Positions 48,475 through 55,483 of a stretch of DNA of 55,483 bases are shown piece after piece. Positions within the stretch are counted from its first letter, which is position 1; the number at the start of each line of letters is the position of its first letter. The position numbers and the translations under genes were made by a program. The notes beneath the pieces were generated by a model. The model did no database searches, was not told where the DNA came from, and saw only the letters and a program-made list of their open reading frames with translations. The DNA is from an uncultured Corynebacterium sp. Its GTDB lineage: Bacteria > Actinomycetota > Actinomycetes > Mycobacteriales > Mycobacteriaceae. Location of the stretch: positions 1-55,483 of the forward strand of contig NZ_CALUCS010000015.1 in the NCBI RefSeq assembly GCF_943914615.1. Direction: 5' to 3'.

Positions 48475-49583
48475 AGGAAGGTCGGCGGCTCGGCCAGCTC
48501 GAAGTCCGTGCCGCCATTCCAGATCAGGTAGACCTGCGTGCGCTGGGAGGGGGAGGACATGGGGTCTGAATCGCGGTATCCGAGGTAGTCGAAGAACAGC
48601 TTTCCATCCTCGATCTTTACCTCGTCAGCCGACTGGCCACGCAGACCCATAGTCGGCAGATCTTCGTCGAGGTCGTCCACCTGGGTGTAGCCCATCGGGG
48701 TGAGGTTCTTGTCGTACACCACGAAGTGGTTGACGAAGCTGTTTCCTCCCCGGTTGCTGTACATTTGCACAACGATTTCGTCCTCCCCGTCACCGTTAAG
48801 GTCGCCTTGGGCGTAGATTGGGGAGATCTCGTCACGACCAGCCTCAGGGTTGTCGCTGCCCAGGCCGATATTGAATCCATAGCCGGGTTCGCTGTATTTG
48901 CCATCCGTCAAAGTGACCGCCGGAAAATTCGCTTCATTAGAACGTTCGGCATCTTCCAGCACGCTGAAGTCGGGCACCGTCATTGAGGCCATCCGGGGGA
49001 CCAGGTCGGCGGCGTCGAACTGCTCCCCGGCCTCGTCAGACCCATCGGACTCGCTTCCGTCGTCGGAGTCTTCGGCAGCTGGCTCCGCATCAGATCCTGC
49101 ACCAGATCCTGCGTCAGTCTCTGCCCCTGAGGCTGCGGAGGGCTTGCCGGGGCCAGCTTCGCTACCGGAGGGCTCGGTAAGCTTCTTGTAGCCGAACAGA
49201 CCACCGGCCAGCAGCAGGACGCAGACGATGAAGGTGACGAGTGCCGGCAGAAGCGCCGAACTCTTCTTCGGAGCCTGAACCTGCGCCATGGCCTGCGCCG
49301 CCGCAGATGGGGGAGCCATGCCCGGGCCGAATACAGGCACGGGGCCAGAGCTGGGGACGGCACCGGGGGCTGAATTGGGATTGAATGCTGGCTGTTGGGG
49401 TTGCGATACCGGCGCAAAAGGCTCCGTGGAGGGGTGCGTGCTGGAGTTAGTCGCCGCATCGGTCTCCGCAGCCGGAGCTTCGTCCGAGCGCACCACGTTC
49501 TTCCACTCGTTCCGCGAGTTCCACTGGTTCCGTTGGCCTCGCTGGTCTCGCTGGTTCCGGCTGCCGTTGTCCGGTGTTTCCAC
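48471..49583 (-). CDS. Membrane-anchored protein with disordered arms and FG-GAP-like C-terminal segment
   Basis: I do not recognise a named family. About 370 residues: an Asn/Arg-rich N terminus (SRNQRDQRGQRNQWNSRNEW), a Pro/Ala/Gln-rich region to about residue 100, one transmembrane helix (LLPALVTFIVCVLLLAGGLFGY, about 107-128), a strongly acidic Ser/Gly/Asp/Glu linker (about 135-185), then an extracytoplasmic domain containing QGDLNGDGEDEIVVQMYS, an EF-hand/FG-GAP-like Ca2+-binding loop, and a C-terminal beta-rich part (DGKLFFDYLGYRDSDP). The topology (N-in, C-out) is typical of a cell-wall-facing sensor or scaffold. GTG 49583 is preferred, with AGGAG 8 nt upstream; an ORF start at 49628 is less likely. 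It lies 122 nt after the acyltransferase on the same strand. Confidence 0.7.
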   Translation of the reverse strand: METPDNGSRNQRDQRGQRNQWNSRNEWKNVVRSDEAPAAETDAATNSSTHPSTEPFAPVSQPQQPAFNPNSAPGAVPSSGPVPVFGPGMAPPSAAAQAMAQVQAPKKSSALLPALVTFIVCVLLLAGGLFGYKKLTEPSGSEAGPGKPSAASGAETDAGSGAGSDAEPAAEDSDDGSESDGSDEAGEQFDAADLVPRMASMTVPDFSVLEDAERSNEANFPAVTLTDGKYSEPGYGFNIGLGSDNPEAGRDEISPIYAQGDLNGDGEDEIVVQMYSNRGGNSFVNHFVVYDKNLTPMGYTQVDDLDEDLPTMGLRGQSADEVKIEDGKLFFDYLGYRDSDPMSSPSQRTQVYLIWNGGTDFELAEPPTFL

Positions 49584-49655
49584 GCCTGGGCTCCTACACG
49601 TTGAACCGCCTATGGGCGCTGATTGCACGAGCGCTGCATAAGCATTGCATTAAAG

Positions 49656-49694
49656 AAGAACGTACAAAAGCTTAGTGTGTTTCTGTACGTTCTT
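49656..49694 (-). terminator. Inverted repeat between acyltransferase and the unknown gene
   Basis: AAGAACGTACA (49656-49666) and TGTACGTTCTT (49684-49694): a perfect 11-bp inverted repeat with a 17-nt spacer. It begins 11 nt after the acyltransferase stop (minus strand) and is followed by CTTTAATGC, a weak U tract. A terminator is the likely role; two operator half sites for the downstream gene is the alternative. Confidence 0.4.
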
Positions 49695-49705
49695 AGGAGT
49701 TTGCT

Positions 49706-51790
49706 CTACAGCCCGGAGTTCACCACCAAATCGTCGGAGGGCTGGCCGCCCTTCGACTTTGGGTAGGCCTTGGCAAGAGCAGCGGGGAAGCGTTCGGCGC
49801 GTTGGCTGTTGCCCTCTGGGCCATAGTGGGCGAAATCGCCCTCAGCAAACCACTCAGGCTTCGCCTCGGCAGCCCAGTCGTAGATTCGCAGGTTGGGGTA
49901 ATCCTTCTGCGCGTCGCGCAGTGCCTGGTTGAACTCCTCCATGTTGGAGTTTGCGTAGTAGCCCTCGTTGGTGTTGGTGGTGACCGTCGGCCACATGACC
50001 TTCTGGTCGCCCAGAATGTCCATCATGATCTTGATACGCTCCGGGGCAGCCAGGTTGGCGCCCGCCGCGTAGTTCGCCGCATCGTTCACACCGGTAGCGA
50101 TCACCCAGCAAGTATCCGGGCCAGCGGCGGTGGGCAGCAGCTCCTGTACGGAGTCGATGGCCGGCGGGTAGCTTTGCGAGCCGTCCTCGGACTGCCAGCC
50201 TTCGGTGGTGTTGCGCGCGCCGAAGACACTGTCAATGACTTCCTCGGCGCCGTACTTCAGGTATGTCTCGAAGGCTGTGTTCTCGGGATCGGTCACCATG
50301 TCGTTGGCGAACATGCCGATGGACGTGGAATCGCCGACGTGTACCACGCGCTTGCAGCTCATCAGCTTGGATTCCGGTTCCTGGTCGACATCCTCGGCAG
50401 GCCCTTCAGCAGCGGGGTTCTGCGCCCCAGCAGCCTTTCCAGCGCCACCCGGGCGTTGCGACGGATCCAGCTCCATTGCAGGCTCGCCGCCCTTACCCGC
50501 GCCAGTTTCCTGCTGAGACGCCGTGGGGTTGATGCTAATGGGCGTCGCACCAATAGCGACCACCGCGGCCAGCACCACAGCGGCACCGGAAGTGAAGTAG
50601 GTGGGGAAGGGCTGGCGGAAGATGCCGGCAGCAGCCCCCGAGTTGTCGTGGTTGTCGCCGACCTCGCGGTCCGCCTTGCGACTGCGCAGCCATGCCTTGA
50701 TCGGCGGGATCACGCCGTGCTTGCGGATCGGATCCTCGATAAGCGTCCAGCTGATAGCGGCCAGGGCAACGCTCACGCCGATGGTGATAACGCTGGCCAG
50801 GAGCTTATTGTTCTCCAGCCACGACTGCGGCATGAAGGCAATCGCCGGCATGTGCCATAGGTAGATGCCATAGGAGCGCTCGCCGAGCCAGCGGATGGGG
50901 CCAAAGCCCAACACTCGGCTCCACAGGCTCTGCGGGTGCAGGACGGAGAAGATCGCCAGCACAGAGGCCACGGAAAGCAAGATCAGCCCACCGTGGTACA
51001 GGAACATTGACTCCTGCTCCACCAGCACGACGAGCGCTACGATGCCCGCCAAGCCGATGAGGCCAAACAGGTTCGCGGTAATTTTCGCAGGCTCGACGGA
51101 CTTACCTGCCTGGCGCCGGGAGGAAAGCCAAATCGCCAGGCACGCACCCAACAGCAGGGCCCCGGCACGCGTATCGGTGCCTTCGTATGCGCGGGTGTTG
51201 TCCATCCCTGGAGCCGCTAGCGCCCACATCCAGGCGAAAGAGGCACCCGTCAGCAGCAAGGACCCAATGAGTGCGCCAATCCGCGAGCGGGTAACAACCA
51301 GCAGCGCAAGCAGCACTAGGGGCCAGAGCAGATAGAACTGCTCTTCGACGGACAGAGACCACATGTGGCTCAGTGGGCTCGGCCCGTCGAAGTTATCCCA
51401 GTAGGATTTCTCCTGGAAGATGGTGTGCCAGTTGTTCACGTAGAACAGGGCGGAAAGTGCTTCCCAGAAGCGCTCGGTGAGCTTGTCGCGAGTGAGCGCC
51501 GCGGCCAGGATCAGGGTGGCGATCAGTGTGACAATCACCGCCGGCATAAGGCGCCGGAATCTGCGCAGCCAGAAGGTGCGGAGCGTCAGGTTGCCCTTCT
51601 TGTCCCACGACCGCATGAGGTTCGCAGTGATGAGGTAGCCCGACAGGGTAAAGAACACGCCCACGCCCATGAGGCCCCCGACGAAGCCGGGAACGTGCAG
51701 GTGATACAGCACAACTACGGCAACTGCGATCGTTCGCAGCCCATCGAGTCCGGATACGTACCGTTGATTTTTATTTATTGGGCGAGGCAT
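49706..51790 (-). CDS. Acyltransferase-3/SGNH membrane O-acyltransferase
   Basis: About 694 residues, the OafA/OatA architecture: an acyltransferase-3 domain with about 10 helices (about 10-375; YVSGLDGLRTIAVAVVVLYHLH with the conserved His, FFTLSGYLITANLM, MWSLSVEEQFYLLWPLV), an Arg/Lys loop, helix 11 (about 415-435), an acidic/Gly linker, then the extracytoplasmic SGNH domain: VGDSTSIGMF (Ser), ATGVNDAANYA (Asn), DFAHYGPEG (Asp-His). It should move an acetyl or other acyl group to an envelope glycan or glycolipid. It lacks the long N-terminal tail of the paralogue at 24021. ATG 51790 is preferred over 51850, because MPRPINKNQRY leads straight into the domain. Confidence 0.88.
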   Translation of the reverse strand: MPRPINKNQRYVSGLDGLRTIAVAVVVLYHLHVPGFVGGLMGVGVFFTLSGYLITANLMRSWDKKGNLTLRTFWLRRFRRLMPAVIVTLIATLILAAALTRDKLTERFWEALSALFYVNNWHTIFQEKSYWDNFDGPSPLSHMWSLSVEEQFYLLWPLVLLALLVVTRSRIGALIGSLLLTGASFAWMWALAAPGMDNTRAYEGTDTRAGALLLGACLAIWLSSRRQAGKSVEPAKITANLFGLIGLAGIVALVVLVEQESMFLYHGGLILLSVASVLAIFSVLHPQSLWSRVLGFGPIRWLGERSYGIYLWHMPAIAFMPQSWLENNKLLASVITIGVSVALAAISWTLIEDPIRKHGVIPPIKAWLRSRKADREVGDNHDNSGAAAGIFRQPFPTYFTSGAAVVLAAVVAIGATPISINPTASQQETGAGKGGEPAMELDPSQRPGGAGKAAGAQNPAAEGPAEDVDQEPESKLMSCKRVVHVGDSTSIGMFANDMVTDPENTAFETYLKYGAEEVIDSVFGARNTTEGWQSEDGSQSYPPAIDSVQELLPTAAGPDTCWVIATGVNDAANYAAGANLAAPERIKIMMDILGDQKVMWPTVTTNTNEGYYANSNMEEFNQALRDAQKDYPNLRIYDWAAEAKPEWFAEGDFAHYGPEGNSQRAERFPAALAKAYPKSKGGQPSDDLVVNSGL

Positions 51791-51977
51791 GTGAAGCGAA
51801 TGAACCTTTATCCAAAAAGTGAGGTGGTTATGAGGTTTTATGTGCGCCACCGGCGCACCAGTTCAGACTTTGCAGTCTAGCTCTTTGGGATACCTTTGGG
51901 GAAACGATTTTTTGGACGCCCCCACGTGGGCGGGGCTTGAGGTCTGGTTCGAGCGCAGGGTAGGTGCGCTGCACACC

Positions 51978-51990
51978 TATCATGGGAGAT
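51978..51990 (+). promoter_or_regulatory. -10 box of a leaderless promoter for nnr
   Basis: TATCAT (51978-51983), 7 nt, ATG 51991. The upstream 51791-51977 stretch contains a 7-bp hairpin (51842-51858) and a 10-bp palindrome CCCACGTGGG (51921-51930) but no gene. Confidence 0.6.
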
Positions 51991-53643
51991 ATGCGCACTC
52001 TTTACACAGTCCAGGACATCCGTACTGCAGAGGCTGCCTTGTTTCCCCGCGAACAGCGGGAGGACGAGCTGATGCAGTCCGCCTCGCACGCAGTGGCGGT
52101 CGTGGCGGAGAAGATGCTGGCCCTAGCAGGGGAGTCAGCGGGCGCTGCAGGGGGTTCCGTGTTGCTGCTGGTCGGCCCGGGAGGAAACGGTGGTGATGCG
52201 TTGTACGCCGGTGCAGTCCTTGCAATGCAGGGAAGGAAGGTCGAGGCCTACCCACTCGAAGGCACCGACCGCGTCCACGAACGTGCCGCGCGGGCGTTCA
52301 CGGCGGCGGGTGGGAGCTTCGTTGGCCTGGATCAAGCAGACAGCTATCGCGTGATCATCGACGGGATGTTCGGCCTCGGCGGGCATGGCGAGATCCCGGT
52401 GGAGGTCGATGAGTTCCTGCGAGGGGCCCAGGGGGTTCGCACCGGCGGGAAGCGCCGGGCGCGCGTGTTGGCCATCGACATCCCCAGCGGTGTGGTTGCT
52501 GATCCCGGCAAGGCACCGGGCAGGCACGTTAGTGCCGACGTGACCGTGACCTTTGGCGGGTTGCGCCGGGCGCACGGCCTCAGTGCCGAGTGCGGGACGG
52601 TGCTGTGCGAGGACATTGGCCTGGACGATGGCTCCACCCTCTCCGCCGAGTTGGCCAGGCTCGAAAGCACTGTCTGTTTGTGGCACACGCCGGTCGAGCG
52701 CCTCGCGCCGGAAGATATGGCTGCGCAGCTGCTCGGCAGCCCGGAACCGTTGCCCGGAGAGCTGCCCGGCGAGCCGGGGGCAGTGGACGACAAATACTCC
52801 GGCGGGGTAGTAGGCATCTGCGCCGGTAGCAAGGACTATCTGGGAGCAGGCGTGTTGGCCACGCTCGCAGCGGTAAACACCACCAGCTCGATGGTGCGTT
52901 ACATCGGCAAACACCCCGAATACGTTCTGGCCACCACCCCGGAAGTTGTTGTGCACCCCGTAGTGCGTGGGGCGGGGCAGGTGCAGGCCCGCATGGTCGG
53001 CTCTGGTCGCGGCACGGACCGCGATGCCCGCGAGGAGCTGCTCGCCGTCCTAGACATGGTGCAGCCCTTGGTTCTGGACGCCGACGCGATCACCGTCCTG
53101 GCGAAGAACCCTGACGTTCTAGAGATCCTGCGTGCCCGCAACGCTCCCACGCTGCTCACCCCGCACGATGGGGAGTTCGATCGGCTGGCCAAGGCGGCCG
53201 GACTGCCAGCGGAATCGCCGGATCGCATCACTTCCACCGAACGGTTGGCACGCGAGTTGAACTGCACGGTTTTGCTGAAGGGGCGCTTCACCATCATCGC
53301 TAACCCGCAGCGCACCGTGGTTGTCGATACCGCATCGTCCTGGGCCGCCACTCCCGGATCCGGCGACGTGTTAGCGGGAATTCTGGGCGCGCTGGTGGCG
53401 CGCGATGCCGGCAAACGGGCGCGGGATAGCGGATACACAGAAGCCGGGCAGTACGAGTTGGAGGCGCACGAGGCAGATTACGTGGTTGACACAGCTGCGA
53501 TCGGTGTGGCGATGCACGCTGCGGCGTCATATATAGCCTCCCTTACCCCGTACGGCCCGGCGCCAACCTCGGCGCTGAAGATCGCGCACCACATCCCGCA
53601 CGCGACGGCGTGGCTGGGTACAGTGAAGCCCGACCATAAATAA
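51991..53643 (+). CDS. nnr: Bifunctional NAD(P)H-hydrate epimerase / ADP-dependent dehydratase
   Basis: Repairs hydrated NADH/NADPH: the N-terminal YjeF_N domain epimerises R-NAD(P)HX and the C-terminal carbohydrate-kinase-like domain dehydrates S-NAD(P)HX with ADP. 550 residues, matching the E. coli YjeF layout. Epimerase motifs: VGPGGNGGDALYAG, DGMFGLGGHGEIP, IDIPSGVVADPG. Dehydratase motifs: GGVVGICAGSKDYLGAG, LDADAI, LLTPHDGEFDRL and the ADP loop ATPGSGDVLAGILGAL. ATG 51991 is chosen through the TATCAT box; the track of codons from 51964 lies upstream of it. An SDR gene follows after 56 nt with a good Shine-Dalgarno sequence. Confidence 0.95.
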   Translation: MRTLYTVQDIRTAEAALFPREQREDELMQSASHAVAVVAEKMLALAGESAGAAGGSVLLLVGPGGNGGDALYAGAVLAMQGRKVEAYPLEGTDRVHERAARAFTAAGGSFVGLDQADSYRVIIDGMFGLGGHGEIPVEVDEFLRGAQGVRTGGKRRARVLAIDIPSGVVADPGKAPGRHVSADVTVTFGGLRRAHGLSAECGTVLCEDIGLDDGSTLSAELARLESTVCLWHTPVERLAPEDMAAQLLGSPEPLPGELPGEPGAVDDKYSGGVVGICAGSKDYLGAGVLATLAAVNTTSSMVRYIGKHPEYVLATTPEVVVHPVVRGAGQVQARMVGSGRGTDRDAREELLAVLDMVQPLVLDADAITVLAKNPDVLEILRARNAPTLLTPHDGEFDRLAKAAGLPAESPDRITSTERLARELNCTVLLKGRFTIIANPQRTVVVDTASSWAATPGSGDVLAGILGALVARDAGKRARDSGYTEAGQYELEAHEADYVVDTAAIGVAMHAAASYIASLTPYGPAPTSALKIAHHIPHATAWLGTVKPDHK

Positions 53644-53699
53644 AGCGAGAACGCGCAAGGGTACAGAGCAAGAAAAAGAGCAGAGGAAGGAAAACAGCA

Positions 53700-54398
53700 A
53701 TGGATCGCAAGATCGCACTGATCACCGGCGGCACGCGAGGCATCGGTCTGGCGATTGCCCGCGAACTGCAGGACGACTACCACCTGATCATCGGCGGTAG
53801 CTCGGAGAAGGCCCATGACGTTGCCTCCCAGTTCCCGAGCGCGCAAGGCTTCGTGGCGGATCTCGCCGATACGGAAGGCATCGGTGCAGCCGTAGCAGAG
53901 TTGGGGCTGGAACGTCTCGACGTGCTGGTGCACTCCGCAGGTGTAGTGGCCCACGACCCGGTTACCGAAACCACTCCTGAACAGTGGAAACACGCCTTCG
54001 GCATTAACCTGTTTGCCGTTGCGGAGCTCACCCGGCAGCTCCTCGGTGCGCTGCAAGCGGCGCACGGAACCGTGGTGACGATCAACTCCGGCGCGGGCTA
54101 CCGCTCCAGCGTGGGCTTTGGGCCATACGCCACCACGAAGTTCGCCCTGCGTGCCTACACTGATGCGCTGCGGGAGGAGCAGCGCGACAAGATCCGCGTG
54201 AGCTCCATCCACCCGGGCAAAGTCGATTCCGACATGCAGCGCCAGATCCAGACGCACCGTGGCGTGGCCGAAGAGGATTACGACGAAACCCAGTACCTTC
54301 GCCCGGAGTCCGTGGCTAAGGCCGTGCGCCTGGCGGTTGACGCGACGGACGACGCGATGGTCGAGTCTCTGACGATCCGCCCGGCCAACGGGCGCTAA
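53700..54398 (+). CDS. Short-chain dehydrogenase/reductase
   Basis: A 232-residue classical SDR oxidoreductase. NAD(P)-binding TGGTRGIG (residues 9-16), DLADTEG, the HSAGVV motif (NNAG equivalent), catalytic Ser near VTINSGAGYRS and Tyr-Lys in YATTKFA. Compared with FabG-type members it is slightly short (usual about 245). The SSHPG-like IHPGKVDSDM follows the active site. The substrate cannot be read from sequence. ATG 53700 follows GAGGAAGGAAAA. The next gene starts 7 nt after its stop, so the SDR and flavoprotein are likely cotranscribed. Confidence 0.9.
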   Translation: MDRKIALITGGTRGIGLAIARELQDDYHLIIGGSSEKAHDVASQFPSAQGFVADLADTEGIGAAVAELGLERLDVLVHSAGVVAHDPVTETTPEQWKHAFGINLFAVAELTRQLLGALQAAHGTVVTINSGAGYRSSVGFGPYATTKFALRAYTDALREEQRDKIRVSSIHPGKVDSDMQRQIQTHRGVAEEDYDETQYLRPESVAKAVRLAVDATDDAMVESLTIRPANGR

Positions 54399-54405
54399 GT
54401 ACTAC

Positions 54406-55483
54406 ATGGCACACCCCGACCCCGATCCAAACCGCGTCCTGGACTGCGCCATTGTCGGCGGTGGTCAATCCGCCCTGGCCACGGCCTTTTACCTACGCCG
54501 GGAGGCAAGGCGGGGCCGCAAGGCTCCTGACTTTGCGGTGTTCGACGATCAGCCCGCGCCAGGCGGGGCCTGGCGGCACATGTGGCCGTCAATGACATTA
54601 TTCTCCGACACCAACTTCTCTAACCTCCCGGGCATGCCGATGCCCAGCTACGACGGTCCCAAAGGCTATCCACCACCCGGCCATGTGGTCGATTACCTGC
54701 GCGAATATGAACGCCGCTACGACTTGCCCGTCGTCCGGCCGGTGTATATCGAACGGGTGGAGTACGACGAGCCGACCGGGCTGTTTCAACTGCACGCCCG
54801 CTCGGGTAGAGGTGATGGCCACTCGTCTAGCACCTCCCACACCAGCCGCGCCCACACCTGGTGTGCCCGCACAGTCGTCGCCGCCACGGGCACCTGGTCC
54901 TCGCCTTTCGTTCCCCACTATCCAGGCGAGTTTGCCGGCATGCAGTGGCACACCGCCACCTATCCGGGGCCGCAGCCATTCGCTGGTTCCTCCGTGGCCG
55001 TCGTCGGAGCGGCGAACTCGGGTGCACAGATCGCCGCCGACCTGGTCGATGTTGCCGACGTCACCTGGTTCGTCCGCCACCCGCCCCGCTGGATGCCAGA
55101 CGATGTCGACGGCGCGGAGCTCTTCCGTCGCAACCGCGAGCGCTACCTCGCCATTTCCGCAGGTAAGGAAGACCCCGGCGCCGATTCCAGCCTCGGGGAC
55201 ATCGTCATGCTCCCCGCCGTCCGCCGCGCCCGTGACACCGGCCGCCTGAGCCCTACGCCGATGTTCTCCTCTCTCGACGAAGTCTCCGCCGACCACCTCA
55301 TCTGGTGCACCGGCTTCCGCCCCGCCCTCGGCCCTTTTCGCGGGTTGCTCTCCTTTCGTGATGACGCCCCCTCGCCCCAGCATCCCGGCCTTTTCCTCGT
55401 GGGTTACGGCGATTGGGTGGGGCCCGGCTCCGCCACCATCACTGGCGTGGGAGTGCATGCAAAAAGGGTGGCCGCCGAGGTAG
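54406..55483 (+). CDS. FAD-dependent monooxygenase-like oxidoreductase (CzcO/ArsO type), 3' end missing
   Basis: An open frame of 359 codons from ATG 54406 that runs off the right edge without a stop. It begins MAHPDPDPNRVLDCAIVGGGQSALATAFYL; FAD-binding GGGQSA is at about residues 18-23, then PAPGGAWRHMWPSMTLFSDTNFSNLPGMP (substrate/flavin contacts of the CzcO/ArsO group). The FMO fingerprint FxGxxxHxxxY reads FAGMQWHTATY (about 176-186). The second nucleotide site is VVGAANSGAQIA (about 198-209). GDWVGPGSATITGVG near the end is the usual C-terminal FAD segment, so only a few residues are probably missing. It follows the SDR by 7 nt, suggesting one operon. The substrate is unknown; no arsenic genes are visible. 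Confidence 0.85.
   Translation, partial: MAHPDPDPNRVLDCAIVGGGQSALATAFYLRREARRGRKAPDFAVFDDQPAPGGAWRHMWPSMTLFSDTNFSNLPGMPMPSYDGPKGYPPPGHVVDYLREYERRYDLPVVRPVYIERVEYDEPTGLFQLHARSGRGDGHSSSTSHTSRAHTWCARTVVAATGTWSSPFVPHYPGEFAGMQWHTATYPGPQPFAGSSVAVVGAANSGAQIAADLVDVADVTWFVRHPPRWMPDDVDGAELFRRNRERYLAISAGKEDPGADSSLGDIVMLPAVRRARDTGRLSPTPMFSSLDEVSADHLIWCTGFRPALGPFRGLLSFRDDAPSPQHPGLFLVGYGDWVGPGSATITGVGVHAKRVAAEV

Noticed and set aside
54598..55458. 286-codon minus-strand frame at the right edge
   Set aside because: Antisense to a clear FAD-binding frame on the plus strand that has both nucleotide-binding motifs.
1..55483. CRISPR arrays, insertion sequences, prophage or integrase genes
   Set aside because: No spaced direct repeats, transposase or phage-like proteins seen on either strand; all genes fit ordinary chromosomal functions.

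Overview
The window is a GC-rich actinobacterial chromosome segment, most probably from a Corynebacterium. No 16S gene is present, so the genus call is inference. It rests on: (i) gene order matching the Mycobacterium block Rv1007c-Rv1026 (metG, tatD, rpfB, ksgA, ispE; then pth, rplY, prs, glmU, mfd, mazG, lpqU-like, eno, ftsB, DUF501, ppx); (ii) tandem pth paralogues; (iii) many start codons only 7-10 nt behind a TANNNT -10 box, the leaderless-mRNA signature of corynebacteria; (iv) cell-envelope genes of mycolate-type bacteria (MMPL transporter, GT87 mannosyltransferase, Rpf). No phage, IS, integrase or CRISPR is visible and all complete genes look intact.

Layout. 1-4907: metG (cut at the left edge), a HAD hydrolase, a CynX/NimT-type MFS exporter and TatD. 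4908-12122: an rpfB control region and the run rpfB-ksgA-ispE-ABC-F-membrane alpha/beta hydrolase, the last four overlapping. 12172-18243: ABM-domain protein, L-serine dehydratase, GT87 transferase, PPK2 with a lysine-rich tail, 3-hydroxyisobutyryl-CoA hydrolase, PnuC. 18298-22346: two related TetR regulators and an MMPL transporter with clear palindromic promoter elements. 22347-33615, all minus strand: prfC, an acyltransferase-3/SGNH protein with a huge Lys/Ala/Pro-rich tail, two pth genes, rplY, prs, glmU, an MFS protein and tRNA-Gln. 33706-38812: mfd and mazG. 38809-42227: a probable Mn/Fe ABC importer divergent from its DtxR/MntR-family repressor, with a palindrome between. 42256-47155: lytic transglycosylase, eno, ftsB, DUF501, ppx and a tRNA-Leu(UAA) overlapping the ppx stop. 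47311-55483: an acyl-CoA dehydrogenase, a membrane-anchored unknown, a second acyltransferase-3/SGNH protein, the Nnr metabolite-repair enzyme, an SDR and an FMO-like flavoprotein cut by the right edge.

Working together: the core genes serve translation (metG, ksgA, prfC, pth x2, rplY, tRNAs), precursor supply (prs, glmU, ispE), repair (mfd, mazG, nnr) and envelope remodelling/division (rpfB, lytic transglycosylase, ftsB, two O-acyltransferases, GT87, MMPL). Most unusual are the lysine-rich low-complexity tails on PPK2 and on one acyltransferase, the tRNA-Leu with a short variable loop, and several well-defined operator/promoter architectures. I did not find a convincing wholly new multi-gene system.
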